Assembly: GCA_007115705.1 (NCBI GenBank)
Contig: QXEO01000340.1
Span: 1,194,990 to 1,258,989, forward strand
DNA from: Dactylis glomerata
Lineage: Eukaryota; Streptophyta; Magnoliopsida; Poales; Poaceae
Direction: 5' to 3'
Length of the DNA: 64,000 nt
Shown: positions 45,117 to 54,664 of the stretch, one piece after another
Layout: each line of letters opens with the position of its first letter
How positions within the stretch are numbered: position 1 is the stretch's first letter
Made by a program: the position numbers and the translations under genes
The notes under the pieces: generated by a model
Databases searched by the model: none
The model's input: only the letters and a program-made list of their open reading frames with translations
Told to the model about the DNA's origin: nothing

Positions 45117-45837
45117 GAATTTTTGACGCATCAGACCACCTGTGCGAGTGAAATGCTAGAAAAGACCACCTGCGAAATTTTTTGTCAAAAAGGACCTCCT
45201 TTGGGTGGCGGCACCCCCTGGCGGCAGGTGGCCATGCTTAGAGGCAGCGGGCATGCGTGGCAGCATGCCGCCACCCCCATTGGCGGCAGGTGGCCATGCC
45301 GCCACCCCCATTGGCGGCAGGTCTTTGCTGCATGGCAGGGCAGGGGGCCACGTCATCGTGCCGGCACCGGGGAAGGCGGCAGGGCCCACCGGCCGAACGG
45401 AGGCGGACGTGCCGGCAACGGCAATGGCGGCAGGGGCCTGCCGGCACTGGCCCAGGCGGCACGTGCCACGTGTCGCCTGGCCAGGGGTGCCGCCACCCCC
45501 ATTGGCGGCAGGTGGCCATGCCGCCACCCCCATTGGCGGCAGGTGGCCATGCCGCCACCCCCATTGGCGGCAGGTCTTTGCTGCATGGCAGGGCAGGGGG
45601 CCACGTCATCGTGCCGGCACCGGGGAAGGCGGCAGGGCCCACCGGCCGAACGGAGGCGGACGTGCCGGCAACGGCAATGGCGGCAGGGGCCTGCCGGCAC
45701 TGGCCCAGGCGGCACGTGCCACGTGTCGCCTGGCCAGGGGTGCCGCCACTCGTAGGGGGTCTTTTTTGACAAAATTTTTCGCAGGTGGTCTTTTCTAGCA
45801 TTTCACTCGCGCAGGTGGTCTCATATGTCAAAAATTC
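45117..45837. mobile_element. Mutator-like non-autonomous element
   Basis: A perfect 9-bp TSD CCGATTTGC flanks the element (45108-45116 and 45838-45846). Terminal inverted repeats of about 79 bp start GAATTTTTGAC and include AGACCACCTG and GTGAAATGCTAGAAAAGACC on both sides. Nine-bp TSDs with long TIRs define Mutator-type elements. The 560-bp interior is very GC-rich, has no transposase, and consists of a direct duplication. Long ORFs on both strands across it are composition artefacts of the repeat. Confidence 0.88.
45265..45750 (+). repeat. GC-rich direct duplication with repeated hairpins
   Basis: Positions 45265-45497 recur at 45518-45750 (offset 253 bp) with no difference seen. Within them a 31-bp unit starting at 45267, 45298, 45489, 45520 and 45551 contains GCCGCCA...TGGCGGC, a 7-bp-stem hairpin. 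Confidence 0.9.
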
Positions 45838-46054
45838 CCGATTTGCTGTCGTTGTCCACCAACTGCAAGCAGCCAATGAATCTCCAGCCGAGCCATTTGT
45901 TGCCACCCAGCCATCTTCCACCGAGTCATCTGCTATCGCTGTCGTCGTTTGCAGCACCGTGTGGAACCTGTTCGACCAATTTCCTAGGTAAATATATTTG
46001 CAAAAAAATCATCTCCCAATTTTTGTTAAATTGCTTCATTGGTCAATCAATAGG

Positions 46055-47850
46055 CTATGGACAGAAATGATGAGATGATGCTGCCAACTCATGCAAGATG
46101 AGGAATATGCCGCTGTTGGTGAAGAAGAGAATATTATAATTATGGCTACCCTTCTTCATTTGCGTGTGAGGATTAATGCCCCACCTCGGCAGTGAGGTTC
46201 TAGACCACAGAATAAGAGGAACAAGGAAGAGCAGAGGATGAATAGTGTTGTCAAGCTTGAGGCAGATTATTTTGCTGACAAGGCATTACATACACCTTTA
46301 GAGTTCCGGTGGCGCTTTAGGATAAACAAAGAGTTGTTCATGAAGATTTTTGTCGGTGTACAGGAGGATGATCACTACCTCGTCTGCAAGAAAGACTGCG
46401 TCGGATTGCTTGACCACGACAGCCTATGGAGGTAGGCGCAGCAGCCGACCGAGGGACCGCGACAGCCGGCAAGAGCCGACCGAAGCGGCGACGGCGCCAG
46501 CGCGTAGGCCGCGATAGCCGGCGTATGGGTGGCCGCCGGTGCGAGGTCGACGCTGATGTTGGAGTAGAGACGCGTGGTGACAGCGGCGGTGGGCGACGCA
46601 ATTCGATCTAAGATCGGTAAACCAAAAAGAAAACGCCGATCAAGCGACCGACAAGAAAAAGACTGTAGGGTAGCCAATCAACAGGTCGGCGGACGAACCC
46701 TAGGTCGGGTCGCGCGGCCCCCGGCGGAGATCATGGAGATTGATCTCCCTGGGGGCGGCGCAGTGCGGAAGCGTGGGCGGCGGCGGCTAGGGTTTGGACC
46801 GGTTTAGGCTGATACCATGTAGAAGGATAGGGGGAGGTATTGGCGGAATATGATGGATGTATTATTGAGCCTCTCGGGCGAGTATATATAGGCGTATAGG
46901 AGTAGACTTGGAGTAGGAGTCAAGAAACATCTCTACCTAACATATTCTAATACGTAACCTAATTATATCTCTAACAACTTGAGTTCACTTATGTTTAGAA
47001 ATGCACTGCTGCTTTGAGGTTTATTGCATGTGGTGCTCTTTCTGATACGGTGAATGCCTATCTTTGCACGGCTGAGTTGACTGCTCAACTATGTACAAAT
47101 TTTGTTGGACAATCATCAAAATGTTTGGATCAGTCTATCGGAGAGCACCAAATGAACAAGACAGTGCCCAGATCCTAGCAAAGAACGAAGCATGGGGAGA
47201 TTTTGTGAGATGCTTGGAACCATCGACTACATGCATTGGGCAAGGAACAATTGCCCAATTTATTGGCGGGGATGTACAACGAACACACTTGTGCGTACAG
47301 CCTAATTCTTGAAGTTGTGGCACCTATTAGCATGCTTTCTTCGGCAACATTCTCCAATGTTCGCGAGAATTGCTAAAGGTCATGTTGTGCCGGTCAACTA
47401 TGTGATCAATGGTCACACCTACACTAAAGGTACTATCTAGATGACGACATCTACCCACAATGGTCGACAATTGTGAAGACAATTCATTATCCGTATTTAG
47501 AGAACAAAGCATTATTTGCCAAGTGGCAGCAGAGTTGTAGAAAGAATGTGGAGCGAGCTTTTGGTGTGCTCCAGCAAACAGTGTTTTGTTATTGCTCCTT
47601 AACCCGCTCTCTATTGTCCAGCGGCTCAGATACGAGAGGTCATAAATACTTGTGTTATCATGCACAGCATGATCATCCTGTGCTAATCTAGTGCATGATG
47701 ATCTTCTATAAGAATGGAATGGGCCTCTTGCCCAAGTTGATCGTAAGGAGGCGGCCAAGTTTGAAACTTTTCTTCAACGCCAAATTGAAATTCACGACTA
47801 AAATGTGTATCGGCAACTTTAGGATGATCTAGTGCTGCATTTATAAGCGA
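46055..47850 (+). pseudogene. PIF/Harbinger transposase pseudogene, interrupted
   Basis: Scattered plus-strand frames follow the order of a plant Harbinger transposase. EADYFADKALHTPLEFRWRF and VCKKDCVGLL come first. After the LTR insertion, segments follow that match the middle of the DDE domain (a MYNEHTCAYS-like stretch, then DDIYPQWSTIVKTI). The end is the conserved RKNVERAFGVLQ, whose glutamate belongs to the catalytic triad. Stops and frameshifts occur in every part, so it is dead. It is interrupted at about 46430-46976 by a minus-strand LTR element. Element termini were not identified. Confidence 0.75.
46430..46976 (-). mobile_element. Small copia-type LTR fragment in the Harbinger pseudogene
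   Basis: On the minus strand a 159-bp LTR (46976-46818, TGTTAGAGAT...CTTCTACA, with TATATATACTCG) is followed at once by the PBS TGGTATCAGC (46817-46808) and about 380 bp of GC-rich leader or gag-like sequence. The second LTR is missing and the left boundary is approximate. Confidence 0.65.
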
Positions 47851-48213
47851 GGTGAGGAAATATTTATTTTCACTACTGTATGCACCCAACCAGATAGCCG
47901 CCGTGTCTGCTGTTGCTACAAAAAAACGCGTACCGCTGATAGGATTTTAGGCTGCCGGTGGTGATGCTCGCATGTAACATGCTGTGAAGAAAAATAAATA
48001 AGCTCATGGGCAAGCGCAAGGTCCCGGACGATGGATCCATCTCAACAACTGAAGATGCGCAGCCACGCGGCACAGCACACCTTCTCTACGCGCGCACCAC
48101 GTTGTCCTCGTGCCAATTGGCCCTGGCCGGCGCGCTTTTAAAAGTGAGGACGAGGACCCTTGATCGGAGCACCACCCAACAACCCAGCAGCAGCAGCTCA
48201 CTGGCTCGCCGTG
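47851..48213 (+). other. AOC upstream region
   Basis: Sequence between the Harbinger remnant and the AOC core promoter. Small ORFs here are not supported. The intact gene therefore has only a few hundred bases of non-transposon upstream DNA. Confidence 0.4.
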
Positions 48214-48224
48214 GCTAAATAAAG
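48214..48224 (+). promoter_or_regulatory. TATA-like box of AOC
   Basis: GCTAAATAAAG, about 105-115 bp upstream of the ATG at 48328, in the position expected for a core promoter with a 5' UTR of about 80 nt. Confidence 0.5.
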
Positions 48225-48327
48225 CGAGAGCGTCGTGTACCACACCACCGGCTCGTCAACAATCGACAGCAGATCAAGCGAGAAGAAAAGGTAGAACTCA
48301 TCAGATCAGCAGCTCACCGCCGTCGCC

Positions 48328-49157
48328 ATGGCAGCCTCCCCCTCCCCTGTCTCCGTCAGGACCGCGGCCTCTGCGAAGCTCCCTTCCCAGGCGGCGCGGA
48401 TCGGGGCTTCTAGCAGCAGGGCCGGATTCGGCGCCAGGGTGAGCTTCAGCGGCGGGGCCGCCAGGAAGGGCGGCGCCGTGCGTGCGTCGCTCTTCTCGCC
48501 CAAGCCGGCGGTGGCCAAGGACGCGCGGCCAACCAAGGTGCAGGAGCTGTACGTGTACGAGCTCAACGAGCGCGACCGCGAGAGCCCCGCCTACCTCCGC
48601 CTCAGCGCCAAGCAGACCCAGAACGCGCTCGGCGACCTCGTCCCCTTCACCAACAAGGTCACTTCTTTACCGGCAAGGCCGCTCTCTGTCTCTCTCCCTC
48701 CCTCCCCTGTTTCTTTCTTTCTTCCCTCGCGCTGACTCGTTGGGGCCTGCCGCAGGTGTACAACGGGAGCCTGGACAAGCGGATCGGGATCACGGCGGGG
48801 ATCTGCATCCTCATCCAGCACGTCCCGGAGCGCAACGGCGACCGCTACGAGGCCATCTACAGCATGTACTTCGGCGACTACGGCCACCTCACCGTGCAGG
48901 GGCCCTACCTCACCTACGAGGAGTCCTACCTCGCCGTCACCGGCGGCTCCGGGGTCTTCGAGGGCGCGTACGGCCAGGTCAAGCTCAACCAGATCGTCTT
49001 CCCATTCAAGATCTTCTACACCTTCTACCTCAAGGGCATCCCGGACCTGCCCAAGGAGCTGCTCTGCACGCCCGTCCCGCCTTCACCCACCGTCGAGCCC
49101 ACGCCGGCGGCCAAGGCCACCGAGCCCCATGCTTGCCTCAACAACTTCACCAACTAG
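48328..49157 (+). CDS. AOC: Allene oxide cyclase, chloroplastic
   Basis: Two exons, 48328-48657 and 48756-49157, joined across a 98-bp phase-0 intron (GT...GCAG), encode 243 residues. Allene oxide cyclase converts 12,13-epoxy-octadecatrienoic acid (allene oxide) to cis-(+)-OPDA in the chloroplast, the stereospecific step of jasmonate synthesis. Residues 1-60 are Ala/Ser/Arg-rich and lack acids, a typical transit peptide. The barrel follows: VQELYVYELNERDRESPAYL with Glu78, Asn80 and Pro87, LVPFTNK with Phe107 and Asn109, then GITAGICILIQHVPER, YSMYFGDYGHLTVQGPYLTY and GSGVFEGAYGQVKLNQIVFP. These match the residues lining the AOC cavity. The frame is intact, GC3-rich as in grass genes, and length matches cereal AOC. 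AATAAG at 49176 could serve polyadenylation. Very confident. Confidence 0.97.
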
Positions 49158-49726
49158 ATACTGTATGTATCCAGTAATAAGAGTCTGATGGCTGTGTGCT
49201 TCTCATGAGTGTTAATGGCGGCCGTTGTATCACCGACAAGTCAGAATGAAAATCGACCGATGCTTCGTTCTTTCGCGCGATGAATTGATGACGGACCAGC
49301 TATGATTTTTGTGGGTGAATGAGGACAAATAAAATGCAAATGCGATGACGTGTCTATTTTAGCGAAAATGTCAGGGCTGTTGCTGTACGGGAGCTGATTG
49401 GGCTGTGCAGTTATTGACCTTGTGCTGTTTATTCAGTGACAGCAATGAAGCTGCTTGGGCCCTGCAGTTATTGACCTTGTTATCCTAGCAATGAAATGGA
49501 ATTTCCAACACTTTCATCTCATGTGTATGTCATGCTAATAAATAATCTAAGGATGAGCATGACAACTGGACAAGACACACCATCCGCCTGAGTGCAAGTC
49601 GGACAAGCAGAACCGAGCAGTTGCACAAGCAGTTGGATGGAAATATACCAAAGATTCCGCTGCCGTTGGCGGATCACTCGAGCTGTCTAGCACTACCAAG
49701 TACAAGTGCACGTTTTGCTGCCCTAA
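49158..49726. other. AOC 3' flank
   Basis: 3' UTR and spacer. Two copies of a GTTATTGACCTTG-type sequence occur at about 49410 and 49468. No gene. Confidence 0.4.
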
Positions 49727-50882
49727 GACAAACTCTAGCAGTACCTTGTATATTGCAAACTGAGAAAACATGGATACATACCACCTAAGACGCGTTTGCA
49801 GGCTCAAATTGTGCTCGCGCAAAACAGAACCCCTAATTCGAACCGATTTTTTTTTTAAAAAAAATGTCCACGAGAGAATTGAGAAGTGATCAACCACGAA
49901 GTAGATCATACATTCATAGATTACTTCATATCACAGAATGCAAAATAAACCACGAAATCCTAACCCTAAACGATGCCGCAATCCTAAATTTACCAAAATT
50001 CGGCCCTGCGATACCTCATCGGGACATGTGGGCGCGGTGGCGAAGATAGTGAGCTCCACTTCACTCCAATGTCGCCGAGGTCGACGATCTGCTGGTTCAC
50101 ACGGGAGGATGGCAAGCTTCGCTTGCTTCCAGTCATACGCCACCACCACGATGACGGCGAAGCGGGCCTCCTCCTCCCCGCGCTTTCGTGTCGCCACGGC
50201 CACTCGCTGTGAGCGGCGCCGTTTCTTTTCGAACGCATGGTGCTTGGCTTAGTCGCTATGGACAGAGTCGCGGGGTATGACCTTATCCGCCTCCGCTTCA
50301 TTGGATGACGACTTGTACTTCGTCGGCATGCTCCACTCCCAACGGGAGTAGGAGGGCAAGCGAGCACGACGGTGGAGGAGGAACCCGCCTCGGCATCATG
50401 GGCGAAGGCGCAGAGGGATGGTAGAAAGGTGAGGTTGAGGTTCGTTCACCTCCTCGCCGTGCGCTTCCTCACCCCCTTGGAGCACATGTTGCGTTTTCGC
50501 TCCTCATCGGAAGGGGTGCAGTCCACGGGAGGCACTGCCGCCTTTGCTCTGGCCGCCCCCACTTTGCGAGAGCCACACATCGGCCACATCGCGGCGGGGG
50601 ATCTGCGGGGATGCGCTGGATCTGCGAGGATTTGTCACTTAAGCAGGTTCAATGCAGCAACGAGGAGGGGGAAACACGGTGGTGAGAAAAGTGTTCGAGC
50701 CCGCAACCGCCTCACCGAGCGCTACATATAGCGGCTGCATGAGAGTGTTCGTGGGACACTGAAAACCATTTACGGGGCGAACAAAAAGTACGAGATCTGG
50801 TTTGTGTGCTAAAACCGGTGAAAACCATAAACCTGCCGGAATTTTAAGCTTGGCCTATTTATGGGATTTGCTAGAGTTGCTC
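49727..50882. mobile_element. PIF/Harbinger-type non-autonomous element
   Basis: Ends GACAAACTCTAGCAG and TTGCTAGAGTTGCTC are inverted repeats flanked by TAA (49724-49726 and 50883-50885), the 3-bp TSD of PIF/Harbinger. The 1,156-bp interior has a gene-like GC-rich region best read on the minus strand (about 50730-49931), with broken frames and no known domain. No transposase. Confidence 0.72.
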
Positions 50883-50885
50883 TAA

Positions 50886-51276
50886 GATAGTACTCAAGTA
50901 CCCTATCTAAGAATTTGAGAATGATATTGAACATGCTGAACTTTTTTGAAACGAAGAATACAATAAGGGAGAAGACCCTAGAGTGTTTTTTATAATAAGA
51001 ACCCAAATTTATGTCCATGGGGACTTGAACCTGGATAACTGGATATACATCCACTTTCCTAACCATGTGAGCTAGGTTCACTTCTTAACATGCTAAACTT
51101 TCAGCATGTTCAGATGACCATGTTTGGTGAATCAATCTACATCCGAGGAAGTCGTTAAACTAGCTTGTGGAATCACACTACACTGAGGAAAATAAGTTAA
51201 AATTGTCCAGCTTCATACATTACCCAACTTAATCAAAAGTCTGAACTAATAAGAAGAGTTAATGCAATCCTTACAA
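50886..51276. other. Spacer, no gene seen
   Basis: AT-rich sequence between the Harbinger element and the 60-bp tandem repeat. Only short ORFs. Confidence 0.4.
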
Positions 51277-51440
51277 GTGTGACTTGCAAGTGTGACTGGA
51301 GAAGAGAAAATCAACACATGAACAAAAGAAGAAGAAGTGTGACTTACAAGTGTGACTGGAGAAGCGGAAATCAACACATGAACAAAAGAAGAAGAAGTGT
51401 GACTTACAAGTGTGATTGGAGAAGTGTGACTTACAAGTGT
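51277..51440 (+). repeat. 60-bp tandem repeat
   Basis: Two full 60-bp units (51277-51336, 51337-51396) and a partial third differ by a few bases; each starts TGTGACTT(A/G)CAAGTGTGA. Because 60 is divisible by 3, the plus frame stays open and repeats CDWR...NQHMNKRRRSVTYK. No evidence that it is translated. Confidence 0.85.
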
Positions 51441-51792
51441 TGGCTAGTGCAATCCGCTTACAAACTTCAACACCCCCACTCACATGTGACGAGAAGCCAA
51501 GTCAACACGTGCAGAGACTCAGACGTAGTGGTGTGAGGCCTTGTACGTGGACTGATGACTCATATGTATGGATCAATAGCCTTTTACGTGAACATCAAGG
51601 GGCAACCACAATTTTTAGGATAAATTGTGAAAGTCGGAACTCAAACTCACGATCTTGGATATGATACCATGTCAGGTTTCATATACTAGTCAACGCAACC
51701 AAAAGAGTTAATACAATCCATTTATACACTTCACAAACAATAACTTCTTTGATTCCCACTTTTGAAGACGTAGGAAGAGGCAGAACGAAGTA

Positions 51793-52029
51793 CTCCCTCC
51801 ATACCGGATTATAGGGCAATTGCGCATTTTGAGATAAACTTTGACCTTTAATTTTAGTCAAAATAATATAAAATATATTATATAAAAATTATACCATTGG
51901 ATTCATATTTAAAAGAACTTTCCAATGGTATAACTTTTATGTTAAATATCTCATATTTTCTTGACTAAAATTAATGGTTAAAGTATGTCTTAAAATACAC
52001 ATTTGCCCAATAATCCGGCATGGAGGTAG
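51793..52029. mobile_element. Stowaway-type MITE (237 bp)
   Basis: CTCCCTCCATACCGGATTAT... and ...ATAATCCGGCATGGAGGTAG are near-perfect inverted ends, with TA at 51791-51792 and 52030-52031. The interior is also palindromic. Confidence 0.88.
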
Positions 52030-52417
52030 TAGTACTTTAAATAATGAAAACTTCTATGTATCTGGATCATACACAATTTTATTTGGTTTGGTTGTATCAC
52101 CGAAGAAACATAGAATTCTTTCCAAGAGGTTATAGCGAAGGGAAATGTTCATGCAAAATCTACTGCAAATGAATTATAAGAATCCATATTATTCATGATT
52201 CTATGCATCAAACATAAACATAGAGAAATTTCTATGAACTAGAATCTTCTAAAATTTAAAAGAACCGAAGAAGCGCTTAGCCTCAACTCCACGTAGGGCT
52301 ACACCACGACAAGTATCTATAGTCAACACCTCTGGTTCCTTATCTCGCCCTTAGGCCTCTGAAGTTTTGACATGTGGCTCCGAGTACAGTACTCACCCCA
52401 ATGAGATCTAGGACTTA

Positions 52418-53466
52418 GAGCATGTCTAACAGGCCTCTCAAAATGTACGTACCCCTTATAATTTTGGCGGGATAGGGGGTGAGGGCGAAAGCCGCCATCT
52501 AGCGGGCCCCGTATTTGGGCCGGCCCGTATCGGCAGAATACGGGGCCCGTCAAACCCACCCCGCCGCCCCCTACAAATACAGGGTGAAGGTGCGAGTGGG
52601 GGTCCAACCCCTCACTCGCAACCCTAGCCCCGCCGTGCGCCGCCGCCAGCACCTTCCTACTCCGGCGAGCAATTCCCCCGCAGGAGCCGCCGCATTTGCA
52701 CCGCCGCGAGCATGAGCGCACAGCGTCGGAGCTCCCTGTCGCCCGCCGCCGGATCGAAGCCGGACTCGGTGGAGGAGGCGTGGCGCCGCCGCTGCAAGTA
52801 CTCCGCCGCCGGGAGTCGGCGTGCGGCGTGCAAATACGTCGGCTCCGAGTGGATGCCGCCGTTGCTCCGGGACTTCGCGAAGGGCGGCCGCTACTACAAG
52901 GTCGACCCGCCGTTGAAGCCGATGAGCGGCGCCGATTTCGAGAAGTGGCGGCGCGGGTGGGAGCAGGAGCAAGCGTGGAAGGCCGCCTGGGAGAAGAAGC
53001 ACGCGCCGGAGGGGAGCTCCAGCGGCGGAGCGCCGCGAGCCACCGACGAGGAAGAGGAGGCGGAGGAGGCGGAGGACCCCCTCTTCTTGGAGGCGGTGGC
53101 CGCGTCCAAGAAGGACGTCACCGACAAGGCTCGGGCGGAGGCGGAGGAGGCGGCGCAGGCCATCGCCGCCGTCAATGAGCTGATGGCTCGGGAGGCCGCC
53201 GCCACCACTCCGCTCGTCATCCTCGACGACTAGGCTAGCAATGTAGAAGTCGCGATCCAGTAGGATCGCGCAATTTTGTATATCCCCTATCTATGATCAA
53301 TGAAGAACTATCTATGAATTTTCCCAGGGTTTGCTTTTTTTAAATATACGGGGTGAGATAAGGGGTCTGTTAGCCGGAATGGTTAGTGGCGACCAATTTT
53401 TTTGATACAGGACCCTGTACTCACGTTTTACGAGGCAGAAATATAAGGGGTCTGTTAGACATGCTC
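52418..53466 (+). mobile_element. Harbinger-type element A carrying a 173-codon ORF
   Basis: Ends GAGCATGTCTAACAGG and CTGTTAGACATGCTC are inverted repeats flanked by TTA on both sides (52415-52417, 53467-53469), as in PIF/Harbinger. The length is 1,049 bp, identical to element B at 57973-59021, which lies in the opposite orientation. A second CTGTTAG/ATAAGGGG block near 53350-53375 repeats the terminal motif subterminally. No transposase. Confidence 0.85.
52712..53233 (+). CDS. Unknown protein carried by Harbinger element A
   Basis: A 173-residue ORF starts at ATG 52712 (MSAQRRSSLSPAAGS), preceded by a GC-rich 5'-UTR-like stretch. It has a basic N-terminal part with WRRRCKY and RRAACKYVGSEWMP, a tryptophan-rich middle (FEKWRRGWEQEQAWKAAWEK), an acidic stretch, and an Ala/Glu-rich helical tail. 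The same ORF is intact in element B with about 12 to 15 amino-acid differences and no indel, so the coding frame has been retained across copies. It does not look like the Myb-like second protein of autonomous Harbingers, and I do not recognise the family. It could be a captured host fragment or an element-specific protein. Confidence 0.6.
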   Translation: MSAQRRSSLSPAAGSKPDSVEEAWRRRCKYSAAGSRRAACKYVGSEWMPPLLRDFAKGGRYYKVDPPLKPMSGADFEKWRRGWEQEQAWKAAWEKKHAPEGSSSGGAPRATDEEEEAEEAEDPLFLEAVAASKKDVTDKARAEAEEAAQAIAAVNELMAREAAATTPLVILDD

Positions 53467-53469
53467 TTA

Positions 53470-54664
53470 GGTCGACAGTTCGTAGCGGCACCTATTAGAA
53501 CGTCCCAACTCCCAAGTGTTCAAAAAATCAAACTAAAGAACCTTGACAATATGTCATATGTAATATTTCCATTTGTCTCAAGATATACGGGTAAGCAATG
53601 GTACGTTGGCAAGCAATGGCGGCGTGTGGGCGGCTCCGGCAACAACGAGGAACGGACAGGCGGTGGCGGCGACATGAAGGTGGAGCGGGAGAGAGGTAAG
53701 TGGTCAATTTGGGGGGAGTGGCATGTATGCCACTGACGGGAAAACCTGGAGAGGAAAAGAGGATCACGCGTGCGGCCGCTGACGTTCACTGCATTTTCAG
53801 CAAAAAATGAGCACGGAAATGGGTTCCTCTTTGACTGATCTGTGGTGTTTAGTTCGTTTGCAGTGTGTCATTAGGCCGTGGCCTGTTCGTGCTAACATAG
53901 TCGAATAGCCGTGGTCCGTTTGGGTTGACCTGCTTGAGTTGCACTTAAGAGGCAGGACCGACCTACCTGTAGTGATTGCATGACACCCATACGACCACCT
54001 TGAGTGTTGCCTCTCCCTCGTTGGCTCTTCTCTCCCCCTTCTCCAGCAACCTCGCCGACCGGAGTGACTCGGAGAGGGGAGGCCAAACCTTCTATGCATA
54101 TGGTAGCGGTACTGATATGGTAGTTTAGGGCTAGAGTTTGTTCCTTTAGTGGAGCCTGGCGTTATACCGAGGAAATTAAGGTCGCCAACGCAACCGAGCT
54201 GCGTCTACTGGTCGGTAGTGGTGCTGCTCCTTTCCATCCTGCAAAATTTGAATCTGAACAAATTTGGAATATGAATAGATTTTGAATTTGAACAAATTTT
54301 GAATATGAACAAATTTAAAATGTGAACAAAAATTCTTTGTATGAACAAATTTCAAATTTGAACAAAATCAAATCTGAACCAAAATTAGAAAACAGGTTTA
54401 TCCGCATGAATCTCCAAACAATCGGACGGCTAGATCCGACCACCTGCCGCTCCCCCCCCCCCCCCCCCCCCCCCTTTTTTTTTTCTTACATAGCCCTCTC
54501 ATAATTGTGGCCGTGGTTCTCCGATAGTTGTGTGTCACGTCGGTTTGCTTTTTCTGGACAGGTTGGTGTCTCCACACCACTGATCCAAAATCGGGATCCT
54601 CCATCAAACCCCCGTCTCTCTTCCTGCGCGAGCGGTGTGCACTTCCGACTCGAGGTAATTGCTC
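53470..54664. other. XDH upstream region
   Basis: No other gene. It contains an AT-rich degenerate repeat of (A)AATTTGAACAAA-type units at 54240-54380 and a homopolymer C23 followed by T10 (54452-54484), about 180 bp upstream of the XDH start. Confidence 0.5.
54452..54484 (+). repeat. C23-T10 homopolymer tract
   Basis: 23 C residues directly followed by 10 T residues. Length is likely variable and possibly misassembled. Confidence 0.95.

Noticed and set aside
45123..45957. Long overlapping ORFs on both strands (up to 239 codons) over the GC-rich repeat
   Set aside because: They are a product of the stop-poor duplicated repeat inside a Mutator-type element; all frames stay open and none shows a domain.
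48482..49177. 231-codon plus ORF overlapping AOC
   Set aside because: A shadow frame of the AOC exons that reads through the AOC intron; the two-exon AOC model explains the region.
51660..51740. Possible minus-strand TRIM LTR with a TGGTATCATATCC PBS-like site
   Set aside because: Only a short PBS-like match; no paired LTR or TSD could be confirmed.
52696..53178. Alternative 160-codon frame over the Harbinger ORF (and its counterpart at 58261-58743)
   Set aside because: It overlaps the 173-codon ORF and has a low-complexity G/R-rich tail; the 173-codon frame has the more protein-like composition.
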